Shown here piece after piece: positions 26,660 to 38,114 of a DNA stretch of 64,000 bases. The stretch covers positions 310,001-374,000 of the forward strand of contig VDFB02018507.1 of assembly GCA_007258455.2 (NCBI GenBank), in the 5' to 3' direction. Source of the DNA: Sequoia sempervirens (taxonomy: Eukaryota > Streptophyta > Pinopsida > Cupressales > Cupressaceae). The notes under the pieces were generated by a model. It was not told the origin of the DNA and searched no databases. It saw only the letters and a list, made by a program, of their open reading frames with translations. Positions within the stretch are counted from its first letter, which is position 1. The number at the start of each line of letters is the position of its first letter. Position numbers and translations under genes: made by a program.

Positions 26660-29600
26660 ATGAAAGTCCTTTCATGGAATGTGAGAGGGATAAATAGCCC
26701 CCACAAATAATTGGCCCTGAAGAACTATGTGTTGGAACACAAAATAGATGTTTTACTTCTACAAGAAACCAAGATGAAGGAGTCCATCTTTGAAACTATA
26801 GCAAATTACATTTGGACGAACGCCCTCTATGCTTATAGTGATGCAGATGGGGCTTCGGGTGACCTTTTTGTAATGCGGAATCCCATGAGGATCTATGGTT
26901 CTAAACTATTCTATTGTAAGAACAGTGTGGGGGTCAGGTTTTCCAACGTAGGGGGCTCCTGGTATTTAATCAACATTTATGCTCCCAATTAGGAATACGA
27001 GGAAAACCCTCTGGCAAGATATTTCTAACTAGATTTTGACTAATAAGGAATACTGATGGATGGTGGTTGGCAACTTCAACTCACCCCTTTACCCCTTGGA
27101 GAAGTATGGTGGGCTAATGGATTACTCTGATAGCATGTCTGACCTGGTTGATTTCTTGAACTATACTAGCCTGGTGGATGTTGATTTGTAGGGCTAGTCT
27201 TATACTTGGTCTAATAGATGCCTTGGCGGCCTAATCCAGGTCTTTCTAGATAGATTATTTTTTTCTCCTAATTGGACTACCTTGCTTCATGTTAATTTGT
27301 TAGCTCTACCCCAGACTGTTTTTTACCACAACCCCCTTCTACTATCCCTAAAGGAACATTCTGATGTTGGTTTGTTCCCCTTTCGGTTCGAGATCATGTG
27401 GAACTCTCATCGTGATTTTAGGAATAAGATTGCTACCTGGTGGAATATCCCGGTGCATGGCTCCCCTATGTTTCAGATCTTCCAAAGGCTCAAACACATC
27501 AAAAATATGGTTAAAGGATGGAACAAGAGGGTTTTTGGGAATGTGTTCCATAAAAAAAAGTTGTTTCTGACAAGCTCAACAAGTTACAAAAGAGGATGGA
27601 GGAAGGCGATACCTGTATGTTGACCTGTCAACAAGAAAGGGTCAAATGTTAGGAATGGGAAAAAATTCTAAACAAAGCAGAAATATTTTGGAAGCAGAAA
27701 TCCATAATACAATGGCTAACTGAGGGTGACCGGAATACCTCTTTCTTTCATGTTTCGGACCTCAAACATAGGAAAAGAAATCAAATAAAAAAGCTGAAAA
27801 ATGAGGCTGGGGATGAGTTGTCCTATCCCTTGCAGATTGGTCATTTGGTTGCTAACCACTTCAATAGGACCTTCTCTGCTCCTTTTGAGGCTCCCAACCT
27901 GACATTGGATGCTCTGTTGTTGGAACCCATTCCTAACTCCATTTCCATTGAAGACAATGTTTCTATTTTGAGGGTTGTTACTCTGGAAGAGGTCAGGTCT
28001 GTTGTGTTTAGTATGGGAACTTTTAAAGCCCCTGGCCCTGATGGTTACCCCTTGGCCTTCTTTTAAATCTTCTAGGACATCATGGGTGAGGACCTAACTT
28101 TGGCGGCTCAGGATTTCTTTAATTCTGGAAAATTGTTCAAATAGCTAAATCATACCTTCATTGCCCTTGTGCCTAAAATTGAGGAACCTTAGACCATTGC
28201 GGATTTTTGGCCCGTTATCTTTGTAACACTGTTTATAATATTTTTTCCAAAATTTTGGTGAACTGCTTGAAACCTCTCCTAGATAAAATGATAAGCCCAA
28301 GTCAAAAATGCTTTGTCCCTAGTTGTCATATCTTAGATGTAGCTATATCCACTCATGGAATTTTACACTCTATGGATAGGTGTATTAATGCTAGTATAGC
28401 TCTGAAGCTTGAAATTTCTAAAGCTTATGATAAAGTTATATGGGACTTTCTTCCTTTAGTCCTTGATAGATTTGGTTTTAATCAAAATGTGATCAACATC
28501 ATCTTGGAATGTGTTACCACGGTTCGGTACTCTATTCTAGTCAATGGAGCGCCTCATGGATTCTTTGTGGCTAATAGGGGCATTTGTCAGGGGGATCCCC
28601 TCTCCCCATACCTTTTTATAATGGTCACTGATGTTTTGAGTAGGAATGTTACTCGTATGTTGTTGGAGGGCTCCATCAAAGGTGTCAAACTGACATCCAC
28701 CATTGATCTTGCTTCCATCCAACAATTAGTTGATGACACTATGTTATTTGGGAAGGCCTTAGTGGTGGAAGCTAGGAAATGGAAAAGCTACCTCAATCTC
28801 TATGTGGCTTGTTCAGGTTAGTGTATCAATTATAGTAAAGTATGATCTATTTTTTTAACTGCACCCTTGCTTTGTAGGACTATATGACTATTGTTTTAGG
28901 TTATGTGAGTGCCTCACTTCCCTTAGTGTACTTGGGCCACCCTCTCACTGTCAAGGAAGTCACTTCCAGTTTCTAGAATACTATTCTTGAAAAGATACAG
29001 AGGAAACTTGTTGGATGGAAAGGCTCCCTCTTGAGTCATGCTGGTAAATTGCGCTCCTCACTGCTGCCCTTTAGGGGATCCCTGTCTATTTTCTATCCAT
29101 GTTCAAAATTCCCAACTACATTGTTGAGAAGTTCGAAAAGATTCAAAGATTTTTCTTGTGGTTTGGCACCGAGGATAAGAAGAAAATGTCTCTTGTCAGC
29201 TGGGAGAAAGTTTTCCTCCCTGAATCTGGGGGAGGGCTAGGCATTAGAAGGGTCCAATCTACAAATAAAGCTCTATTGGCCAAGATTGGTTGGGACCAAC
29301 TAAGAAACAAAAAGGACTAGTGTAGGATAATGAGTGCCAAGTATTTAGAAAATAACCCTCTTATAAAGTGTATTGAGAATGATCACCCTTGCGGGTTCCT
29401 AGCCTGGAATAATATCTGCAAGGTGAGGAAGCTTCTTCAAACTAGTCTTCATTGGAAGCTAGGTAGAGGTAAGTGTATCTATTTCTAGGAAGATCCTTGG
29501 CTTCTTGAAACCCCCTTGGCCAATTATGAGTTTAAAAACCTCATGGCACTTGCGACCTATTTTTTTGGCTTGAGGGTCTGTGACTACTTTATTGGTCCTC

Positions 29601-30852
29601 CTAGTGTCAGGAGTTGGAAAGATCTAGGCTTATGCTATCCTCTCTCCCCTAACTTGAAAAGACTAGCTAATTCCCTTCAAGTGAATCTCTCCCTCTTCAG
29701 AATCCCCTTGTTTGATCTTGAAGATAACTTTTTTTGGTCTCTGGAAAGTAAGGGCAACCTATATGTTAAGACGACTTACAGTCTTCTATCAGACAAGGGT
29801 AGTCAAAGTAGGATTTGGAAACGGGTTTGGAATTGACACTTGACTCCAATTTTTTTTTTTTTTGGTGGACAGCTTGTCATAACATAATTCTAACCCAAGA
29901 TAACCTAAAAAAAATGGGCTTCATGATCACAAATAGGTGCATTTTATGCAAATGCAATGAAGAATCTGTTGATCACCTATTGTTGCATTGTCCACCTATG
30001 GTTTGGGACCTGGATTTTCAAAGGTTTTCCACTCACTGAACCCTGAATACGGATTTCATTTCCTTTATTGTTGGTTGGATTGGTCCTTTCCAACATCCCC
30101 TTCCTATGGAAATTTGGAGACAAACTCCCCCTATCATCTGCTGACATCTCTGGAAGGAAAGGAACAATTAGATCTTCAGAGACATTGAAAGGAGTCCTAA
30201 GGAAGTCTTTGGCACTGGGTCTAGACTTATCTCTGAAAGTATCTCCCTGTACAAATGGAAACCTCTGAAGAAAGCCCCAATAGAGGGGGAGATTAAAATG
30301 GAAAAATCCTGGAATCTCAATCTAGGGACCAATTCCTTTGACAATTCCAAGTCCACAGCTATAACAAACACTATTTGGAAACCCCTAAATGTGGACTGGT
30401 TTAAATTAAATTTTGATGGCGCGGTGAAGGGGAATCCTGGTTTTGCTAGCATTGGTGGCATCATTAGGGATAGTATGGGAAACTTGGTTACTGGGTATGT
30501 TGGAGGAATTGGTATCCACTCTTCTATGATAGTTGAGGCACAAACACTTCTCAAGGGTGTCAAGATTTATGTCACTTTGGGCATAAAAAAACTGTACATT
30601 GAACAAGACTCCTTATTTGTGATTGACTCTCTTAATCATGGTCATTTGCTTAGCTAGAATATCAGGGACATTCTACTTGGCATTAACCTTTTGGTCTCAA
30701 AATTGGATAAAAAATGTTTGACTTACATCTACAAGGAAGATAACCAAGTTGTCAATAGCCTAGCTAACTTGGGGTCCAATTGGAATTTATGCAAGTGTTG
30801 GAAGAGGTTGGAGGTGTTACCTACTACTATACAAGGATTAATCCTTGCATAA
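26660..30852 (+). pseudogene. LINE 2 ORF2: endonuclease, reverse transcriptase, zf-RVT, RNase H
   Basis: ATG 26,660 opens MKVLSWNVRGINSPHK, followed at once by a TAA. The endonuclease continues (LLLQETK, INIYAPN) and shifts frame near 27,000. The GDFN motif reads GNFN, so a catalytic aspartate is lost. The reverse transcriptase is spread over several frames (FKAPGPDGYP near 28,025; KLEISKAYDKV, GICQGDPLSPYLF and LVDD at 28,400-28,740). zf-RVT is near 29,860-30,000 (CILCKCNEESVDHLLLHC). RNase H starts near 30,400 (LNFDGAVKGNPG) and ends at TAA 30,850-30,852. The gene is dead. Confidence 0.88.
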
Positions 30853-31466
30853 CAAAGGAAAATAATATTCAATGATGGTTAACAATTTTTATATTAATGG
30901 GTACAGGTGGCTCCACTTGACGGGTCCTTTGATGATGTGGACGTGGTTGCTTGAGATGACGAGGTTAAAGTGGGATGTCGCGTGGCCTTTTTACTTCCTT
31001 ACTACTTATGGTGGGGCCTTTGAATTTTTTAAGCTATCTTCTCAATTGTACTACACATCCTATCATATCTCATGGGATGCGTGTAATGAATTATTCATTG
31101 CCAATCTGTTTAATAATTCCAATTTAGGCTATCTTATGATTTGCATAAAATCTTTTGAGTTGTACTCAAACATTTCAAACCTCCCCTCACAGCTAGCTGG
31201 CATGGGGAAATGTGTAATTTTAAAATGGCCCTTCACATAATGGATATTAATTATCTGCATTTAATTAACAATTGGCTTATCCTATGGCTCTTTTTTGTTA
31301 ATCATAGCCCCGCAGAGCTGACATCATCGAAAATGACCACTAAAGTGTGTAAAAGATAGGCTACTTTCATTACTCCTTACTATCCCGGTTGGTGGAGGAA
31401 TGATAGTTTTAAAAAGGTAAATTTCACTGGTGGGCAGTCACTTTTACGGCTAACTTTGTTTCTCTA
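30853..31466 (+). other. Region between ORF2 and the third ORF of LINE 2
   Basis: About 600 bp without a domain I recognise. It ends TTTCTCTAG at 31,467, which could be a splice acceptor or chance. No A tail, LTR end or inverted repeat marks a border between LINE and third ORF. Confidence 0.45.
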
Positions 31467-31467
31467 G

Positions 31468-32986
31468 GTCTGCTACTGTGTGTCATGGGTTGCAATAGGT
31501 GGAGATAGAGTAAGAACTGAGCCTACTAATTGTGAGGAATTTTTTAGGGACCCCATTACTTGGCATATTTGTAATGAGGGTGTTATGGCGCTGCTTTTAG
31601 AGAACCTTGTGGGCCACGATGAGTGTTTGTCGGCCCAGTTTGCTAGTTCATGGAAGGATAGGAGGGACACCATGGGTGACATCTTGTTTGAGGTGAGTGA
31701 AGAGGTTATTGGAAAGGCAATGGGCTTATCCTATGATAGAAAGAAGTATAAAAAACACACCAAAACACAAGACTTGGAGAATATCAATGCCTTCTTCAAA
31801 GGTGACAAGAAGCCGGTTTGAAAGTAGTCTGGTTTTGACCGTGAGGCGCTGCCAAATCCCTGGGACAAGGCGTGTCTTATTTTAATGAAGTATATTACTT
31901 TAGAAGGACGGTTCAAGGTGTTTTATTTTTACCATTTGCCGTTGTTAAACCACTTTAGGCACAAGATGACCCTTAGCTTCCCATTTTTTCTGCTCACCTC
32001 TCTAGAAAAATTAGTTAAAGAAACCCTTAAGGCTATCGCTCTCAACTCGGAGGACACGCCTCCTTTACCTCTACCTCAAGGCCTAATCTTTAGGCTCTAC
32101 CAGTTTCATCTCTCCCTGTGCCCGCCCAAACCCATCTTTGTTGTGCATGTTGAGGAACTAGAACCCCCTAATGTGGCCCTTATTAATCCTTCCTCTGCTG
32201 CCTCTGAGGGTTCTAAGAGGAAAAACCCCACTCCTTAAATTGAGCCCATATCTGAAATTAATCCCAAACCCCCTCTAAAAAGAAGAAAAGCATGACCAAT
32301 ATAGCCCAATCAAATGTAGCGCCCAGGTTATGTGAGCTAAAAAGTAAACCTGTCAAGAAGGACAATAGATCCATCACCAAGAAGAAGGGGAAAATAGTTT
32401 CTTAGAGCCTGGCGATATTAGCGCCCTCTGACAACAAAGGTAGGAGCACTAAGGAAAAAGACTCCAAGGGCGATACCATGGTGGCTGCGAGTGTTGAAGT
32501 GGGGATGGAACAAAATAGTGTGAGGAGGTCCCATAGGATGACAAAGAACAAAAAAGGTACCCTAGTTGACGAGATTTCCAGTGACTCGGAGCTAATCAGA
32601 GGCAAGATTGATGGCAAAAAAGACACTGTTGATGAGATGAACGAAGGGTTTGTGGAAGGAACTAGCAATTTTTTGGAAATGAATAGGGGTCTTAAGGAGG
32701 ATTACACTCACTCCTTTGACCCCAAAGCTAGTGGGGAAGAGGAGATCCTTAGTGGGAAGGGTAAGAACATGAACCCTGATGCACTGTAGGACTAGGTTGC
32801 TAAACTGGAGCAAATTTTTTTTGGCCTAGCCTGATTCACGGTAAGATGATCCACATATCTGCTATCACTCTATCTGATGTCATCAAGGAGGAAGCATATA
32901 AAAATTCAGAGGGAGAAGGACCCAACTGGATTGGGGACGATGTGCTAGATCTCTTGGTCTAGAAATGGGATAATGTGGACAGTTAG
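31468..32986 (+). pseudogene. LINE 2 third ORF: unidentified plant element-associated protein
   Basis: A coding-like frame runs from about 31,468 (CEEFFRDPITWHICNEG near 31,530) through TGA and TAG codons near 31,818 and on to 32,238 (GRFKVFYFYHLPLLNHFR, FPFFLLTSLEKLV). It then shifts frame at about 32,290 and continues as a charged tail (SVRRSHRMTKNKKG) with more stops, ending at TAG 32,984. It lacks reverse transcriptase, protease and integrase motifs. The sequence style matches hypothetical proteins that I recall as common in conifer gene sets, but I cannot name a family. Function unknown. Confidence 0.65.
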
Positions 32987-33162
32987 TGTTCAGGTCTGGG
33001 TGGTTCTGGTTTTATGTTGTTAATGTGTTGTGTCTATGTCCTATGTCCGTTGTTTTTTGGGTATAGAATTTTTGAAAATGTTTTGAACTAGTTACTTTTT
33101 GGCCCTCTGGGCTCTTTGTGTAAAGGGTACACCACCCTGTAAATGTTGCTTATATAATAAAA
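32987..33162 (+). other. 3' UTR and tail of LINE 2
   Basis: GGCCCTCTGGGCTCTTTGTG near 33,099 and a terminal TATATAATAAAAA are like the 3' ends of plant LINEs. The TSD follows directly. Confidence 0.65.
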
Positions 33163-33173
33163 AACAATGATAA
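33163..33173. repeat. Target-site duplication of LINE 2, 3' side
   Basis: This is the exact 11-bp partner of 25,156-25,166. Confidence 0.7.
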
Positions 33174-34333
33174 TAACATGATCCCACATTATAAATATAA
33201 GCATCTCAAAACATCACAATATAAATAACTAAATCTATAATAATCTCAAATAATCACATAAGGGTCAAAAGTCTTATAACCATGAGCATATTAGAGTGTA
33301 ACCCTAGGATCAAAATAATATCACATGATAAACTACATATAATGAGACCAAGACGAATCTCAAAACAAATAGACCTTATAGAATGTGTAAGTCTCTTTGC
33401 TTTGTCCATGATGAAAGTTGAGTTTCTTTTTAACCATTTGCATTCAATTGGTGATATATGATTATAAACCATCTTGGTTTATGCATACTAACTAGAATCA
33501 TACAATTTTATAAAATACTTTCATAGAAGGAAAATAATTTCCCATATGAATAAGCAAACTATTAACTCTAAATTCAAATTCCCATTGTAAATTGTAAGCA
33601 TGTGGACTTTCATCTAAATGAGCTATATCAAAGAACATAAATTATGTATGTGTTTCATTACCATAAAAAAATATTGAGACAATTTGAATTGAAAAGAAAT
33701 AACATTATTCACCAATGAAAAACATCTCATTTTCCAAAGATTGTCCAACACCACAACAAAGGAGTGAATACATCTAGAAATGATGAATGCGAGTTTGATT
33801 AGTAAACCATTTAACAAGTTTGATCCATAAGATCAAAATATCTTTCAATTCATTAATGATCCAAATAACTAGACTAAAGAACTATTAGAGAGACTAGCAA
33901 TGGAAGAAGTAAACAATTTTTCAATTATTATTATGAGACTCCATGTCTCTATCAATACTTTCTTGCTCCTTCGTTTAGTTGAACAAATTCCACAATAATG
34001 ATGTCCTTGTCCCTATTAAGCCTCTAAAAACCCCCTTTGAAAATATAGTTAGCAGTGGTATCCAATTCACTACTTGACTCTGAATATTGATAATGACTAG
34101 ACCTCCTTCAATGAATGTTGCTCATAGCTACTTTTTCCCACAATTTTTTTTGTGCAAACTCCCATCAATTAGGTTCCCCCTCATGAAATCTCTGTCTTAT
34201 AACACATGCATGGACAATCTTATCAAAATGTAATGTTACAAAACTATGAAATCATCATATTTTGACATAAGTGTTGAGTTGATGGACAAAGATGAAAAAT
34301 ACATTATATAAATATGTTAATGTAGTCAACATG
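33174..34333. other. Intergenic, no gene seen
   Basis: A+T-rich DNA with no domain, repeat border or RNA gene that I can support. Confidence 0.5.
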
Positions 34334-34348
34334 CATAATGGTAAATAT

Positions 34349-34544
34349 ATATTTTTAGATTGTAGGAATCGATCGGGTATCCGTCCCCATATAAATTGCA
34401 GTGTGCTTGGTAAAAAGATTTCATGTGACTAGTGGCACTGGCGTGACACACCCTCCGGTACCATGGGGGTGGTGGGGAGACTAGACCTCGTGACTTCTTG
34501 CTTGCAACAGGATGCTTTAGCCAATCGAGCTAGGTCCACTGCCC
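34349..34544 (-). mobile_element. tRNA-derived SINE with 15-bp TSD
   Basis: A 196-bp segment is flanked by CATAATGGTAAATAT at 34,334-34,348 and 34,545-34,559. Read on the minus strand it starts GGGGCAGTGGACCTAGCTCG, whose TAGCTCGATTGG resembles an RNA polymerase III A box. About 40 bp on, GAGGTCTAGTCTCC is in the position of a B box (consensus GTTCGANNC, two changes). The 3' end is A+T-rich. Size, tRNA-like head and long perfect TSD define a plant SINE. Confidence 0.85.
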
Positions 34545-34559
34545 CATAATGGTAAATAT

Positions 34560-35447
34560 TTTAGCCAACAATGAAGGTTTGGAAATGTTTTTCCATTCAA
34601 CTTTAGAATATTTATTTTGCTCTATAATCAATTGAATTGTAGACACTTTCCCAAGTTGTGGATGAGGGTCCATTGCACATTGCTCGAAAGGTTATGGGGG
34701 GGCTTGCCTTGTAAAGAGGTAAGCTTCAAATCACAAGGCTAAACTTCTGATCCCTCTTGGTAAAATAGAAAAAATGATATATGAATATCTTACTTGACCC
34801 AAACATCCACTTGTTGCTTGTTAACAATTGATACTTTGCATACAAGACACATGCACAACCGATGCCCTTAAACTTACCCTTTCATTAAATGAGTAAAAAC
34901 AACAAAATGGGACCTACATTTCCCATTTTGTATAGGCTTTGTCTATTAACTTTTCACATAGTGATCAACACACAATGCACTCAACAAGAACCTACATGAA
35001 CACAATTTTTTTTCAACTCATAAAAAAGTGGTCCTATATAATTGCTTCCCTAAATTTATTGTTCGATTTTTAGAACACATAAAAAATTGAAATTATGCAA
35101 CATTATTAAATAAAAAATATACTTACATAACTATACAAATTTCCTTCCCTCTTTCTTCACACATTTAAAAAAAAATGATGAAGAAATTTACAGTTAAACA
35201 ATTAATTAAAAAGAAAAAAGAGTGGCTGTTAGATAATCAACCACATAAATCCACTCTCTAGCTTTATTAACGGGTGATCGATGCACAGCAAATTGGCGAA
35301 AATTGGACATTTAAATGCTGGGTTCACTTGCGGATGAGGTCCCCTACAATTACTTGTATAGGGGTACATCTGTCCAACTAGATAAACCCAAAATATTCAG
35401 GAAGATATACGCCATCCACAGTTATCCTGTTTCCTTTTCTAATTCCA
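34560..35447. other. Upstream region of the putative host gene
   Basis: No coding sequence is seen. A GGGGGGCTTGCCTTGT-type stretch near 34,698-34,740 has weak tRNA-like features but no clear boxes. Closer to the gene, GATAA words (AGATAATC near 35,231; AGATAAACC near 35,380) resemble I-box elements of light-regulated plant promoters. That reading is speculative. Confidence 0.4.
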
Positions 35448-35456
35448 TTATATAAG
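35448..35456 (+). promoter_or_regulatory. TATA box of the putative host gene
   Basis: TTATATAAG lies about 60 bp before the ATG at 35,514, leaving room for a 5' UTR of about 30 nt. It is the only good TATA box at a sensible distance. Confidence 0.5.
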
Positions 35457-35513
35457 CCACTAATTCACACCATAGCTAGCCATTCATCACGACTGTTACC
35501 GAGCTCTTGGAAG

Positions 35514-35576
35514 ATGGAAACTCTCCTCACGTCTCCATGCCCACTAATCTTAAAGTGCCAGAGGACCGATCCTAAG
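35514..35576 (+). CDS. Putative host gene, exon 1 (plastid transit peptide)
   Basis: ATG 35,514 opens 21 codons (METLLTSPCPLILK...) ending AAG before a GT at 35,577. The peptide is rich in S, T, L and basic residues and free of acidic residues near its start apart from E2, as in chloroplast transit peptides. The exon ends in phase 0 and joins exon 2 in frame across a 111-bp intron with GT-AG ends. I do not recognise the protein. The call rests on the TATA box, the splice sites and continuity with exons 2 and 3. Confidence 0.5.
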
Positions 35577-35687
35577 GTCTTAAAATCGACTTCGTATTCT
35601 TATTAATTTGAATTTTCTGTGTAGTTGCGAGTTTATTTGTACTTAACCAAGGAGATTTGAATGCTCCTCTTTGTATTTGCTTATCAG

Positions 35688-35772
35688 AGGGTAGTTTCTT
35701 GCCACCATAAAGTCCAGAAGCAAAGACCTAGTTTGGAGCTTCACAGCATTCGCCACACCCCACAGAGGCAAG
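35688..35772 (+). CDS. Putative host gene, exon 2 (transit peptide continues)
   Basis: After TTTGCTTATCAG the frame reads RVVSCHHKVQKQRPSLELHS and onward to a single G before GTCAGT at 35,773 (85 nt, ending phase 1). The peptide is basic (H, K, R, Q) with few acidic residues. The next exon that fits this phase with coding-like content is at 60,945, giving an intron of 25,172 bp. A short unseen exon between them cannot be excluded. Confidence 0.5.
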
Positions 35773-35954
35773 GTCAGTCAGAAGATTTCCAATAGTTTTT
35801 CACTAGTCCTCTGTTTAATTTGGGTCTGTGTAAAACTCACAGGGCTAGTTACTGGCTATTTTGAACTAGTTGAGTTCTGGAAATCCACCAGTTTACGACT
35901 GTTCGTGATTTTATTTCCAAATAGTTAACAATTTTGGCCATCTTTGGACAATTT

Positions 35955-36228
35955 GAAGGGACAGGGCTTTCTCACAAAGTAACCATCCTCAAAAAGAAAG
36001 TTTTATCTTCAGAACTTGGAATTGATCCGTACAAACTAAACCGAAGTTGATAGATAGACCCAAACAAATATAAATTGGAAACATAGAAATTGGAGGGATG
36101 GGCCTTCCTCGCAAAGTAACCATCCTCAAAAATAAAATTTTGATCTCAAAACCGGGAATTGAATCACACGAACAACACTGAAATTGGTAGATAAACCTAC
36201 CCAAATATACATTGGAAACAGAGATTCT
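35955..36228. repeat. 137-bp tandem duplication
   Basis: Two diverged units begin at 35,955 and 36,092, both containing AAAGTAACCATCCTCAAAAA and ending near ATTGGAAACA. On the minus strand unit 2 contains GATTCAATTCCCGG, similar to a polymerase III B box, but I see no A box at the right distance. Confidence 0.75.
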
Positions 36229-37039
36229 CCAAGGTGTGCAATTCAAATGAACTATAGGATAAAGGTTGAGATACAGTTTTTTTTAACAAATCCACCATAC
36301 AATGACATTAGACACAATTAATAATATTTATAAGCATACGTAGTACATGAAATTTTAAGTCTTGGAGAATTTATTTTAAAATTGACTACCCCTGTAATTA
36401 ATCTTTTGTACAAGTAAATGCACTTTGATAGGTCCTAAACACAATTTCTTTAAACATACCCAGTAACAGGCTTTGAAGACCATTTTGTCTAAGTGATGTT
36501 TAAAGTCAATTCATTTCGGCATCTCATATGGGACGTTCCTCACGAATCAGTTTACCAATAAATACCGTTCTTCCTTAATTATTCATAAGAACTTCTATAG
36601 CAATATAATGAAAATGAGATGGCTGCATTGTGTTGCATCATGGGTAAACCTTTTAAAGTAACTAAAGGAATTCAAATTCAGAGATGGTTATATGTGAATC
36701 AGAAAAAGCTGCAGAAATTGTTGTCTCAATAGGTCAAGGTCATTGTAGTCAATTTCAAATGATAATATGATCTATTTCGCCTGCTTGAGTTGCAAGTCTT
36801 CGAAGGGAAGACAAACCACAAAGATCAAATATATCAGCTTTCTCTTGATCTTCTTTTCTCTTAGGAGAAAAAGGAAATGCTATAGCCTGTAGCAAATGTC
36901 AAACATGGGAAACGGTTTTGCTAAGAAGCCACTTTCGATGGATAATCTCTTCTGCAAAAATGCACTCAGGACCCAAACCCAGACTTGTCCATTGGTGGTC
37001 CAGTTAAGCACCTTTTAACATAATCAGAAGGGAAGCAAG

Positions 37040-37113
37040 TCCAGCAGGGTTTGAACACAGGTATTCATCATGCCATTTGTTCTGAGCTTACCACCAGACT
37101 ATGGCCCCCTGTT
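37040..37113 (-). mobile_element. SINE-like head inside segment copy 1
   Basis: On the minus strand, TAGTCTGGTGGTAAGC (A-box-like) is followed by GTGTTCAAACCCTGC, whose GTTCAAACC fits the B-box consensus exactly. The same unit is at 58,750-58,815 in copy 2, so it was present before the duplication. I cannot define its 3' end or a TSD. Confidence 0.5.
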
Positions 37114-38109
37114 GGATGATTTTCTCTTGATCCTAGACATCCATGCCTATGTAGAATATTCAGATTGAGGGGTGCCCTCAATTCACAAGGAAATAGCAGG
37201 ATTTGTAACCTAATTACATTAGATTGATTAGCTCAGATTAAAAAAAATTGTACTTGTAGACACATTGAAATAGACAAATAATACACGATTGCTTATTACT
37301 GTTGCCATTCCAGACAAGTAATATATAATATACACTGGAGCTATCCACATATTCTATTTTGGAACACACTCCAGTTTTCTGTGTTTGCAACAATGCAGGC
37401 ATTCCATGCATCTCAAATGGAAGGTCATGTGCATCATTTTAGCTTTTGATTCTTGAAGTTGTTCAGGTAGGCAGTTCAAGACAGAAATCCTGTCTGCTAT
37501 TATTTGTGAGTTTAACCAATATTTTGAATTTTCTCTATCCATGTTTTGCATCTGGAACAGTGACCCAGAAGTTTCTGCTCACCTTTTTTTTGGACTCTTT
37601 TGAGCTTTCAATGCTTAACTTCCTCTCTTATTAAACCTGCCAAGGTAGCCTTGGAAGGTGGGGATCTTCACATATATGCTCTTTAGCTGCTAGTTGCCAA
37701 TTCCATTTCATATGATCCACAGATCCAGATTGTATATTTAATAATATTATATTATGCTTCCCATCTGTCTATTTGCTGAAGTAAACCTTTAATATTTAAA
37801 ATTAGTTTAACTTATATAAGGGGATTTTTGATATCGTTTGTTGTGAACCACATTTACTGGATCTAGATTAAGTTCAAAGTTCAAACTAAGTGATTTTATC
37901 TCATAAAAATACATTTCATAGTAATTCTAGCCAAGCTTAAAGAAATAGCACAGAGCAGCTATCAAGTTGAAGTCCCGATTAAGGCTAAATGACATGTTTA
38001 CATCCTATTTAAGATCAACTCTCCTCTCAGGGTTATAAAGAGAAGAGCTGGTGCTAGGACAATGAGTTTTCCAGAGGATATCAAATGTGTTGATCTGATT
38101 CCATTCTTG

Positions 38110-38114
38110 CTTCT
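38110..38114. repeat. TSD of giant LTR A, left
   Basis: CTTCT here against CTTCC at 48,864-48,868: four of five bases match. The flanks on both sides continue the same duplicated segment, which supports the insertion point independently. Confidence 0.6.

Larger units (their letters stand above)
25167..33162 (+). mobile_element. LINE 2: long non-LTR retrotransposon with an extra 3' ORF, degenerate
   Basis: About 8.0 kb lies between 11-bp direct repeats. Its order is a short 5' leader, ORF1 (DUF4283-like plus zinc knuckle), ORF2 (endonuclease, reverse transcriptase, zf-RVT, RNase H), an inter-ORF region of about 600 bp, a third ORF, and a 3' end that reads like a plant LINE terminus: GGGTACACCACCCTGTAAAT followed by an A-rich tail. 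It is more decayed than LINE 1, with several frameshifts in ORF2. The main alternative is that the third ORF is a separate insertion, but I see no second TSD or A tail between 30,852 and 31,467. Confidence 0.8.
36475..38114 (+). repeat. Segment duplication, copy 1, left part
   Basis: This region matches 58,185 to about 59,780 in order and orientation over its whole length, for example GAGATGGCTGCA, CATCTCAAATGGAAGGTCAT, CTTCACATATATGCTCTT and CTATTTAAGATC. It stops at 38,114 and resumes at 48,869 beyond the inserted giant LTR. Coding-like scraps appear in both copies but are not open in both, so I do not call exons here. Confidence 0.85.

Noticed and set aside
30872..31240. 122-codon open frame after LINE 2 RNase H
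   Set aside because: No recognisable motif; more likely untranslated spacer before the third ORF.
34690..34745. Possible tRNA gene or second SINE
   Set aside because: Weak A-box resemblance only; no proper B box, cloverleaf or TSD.
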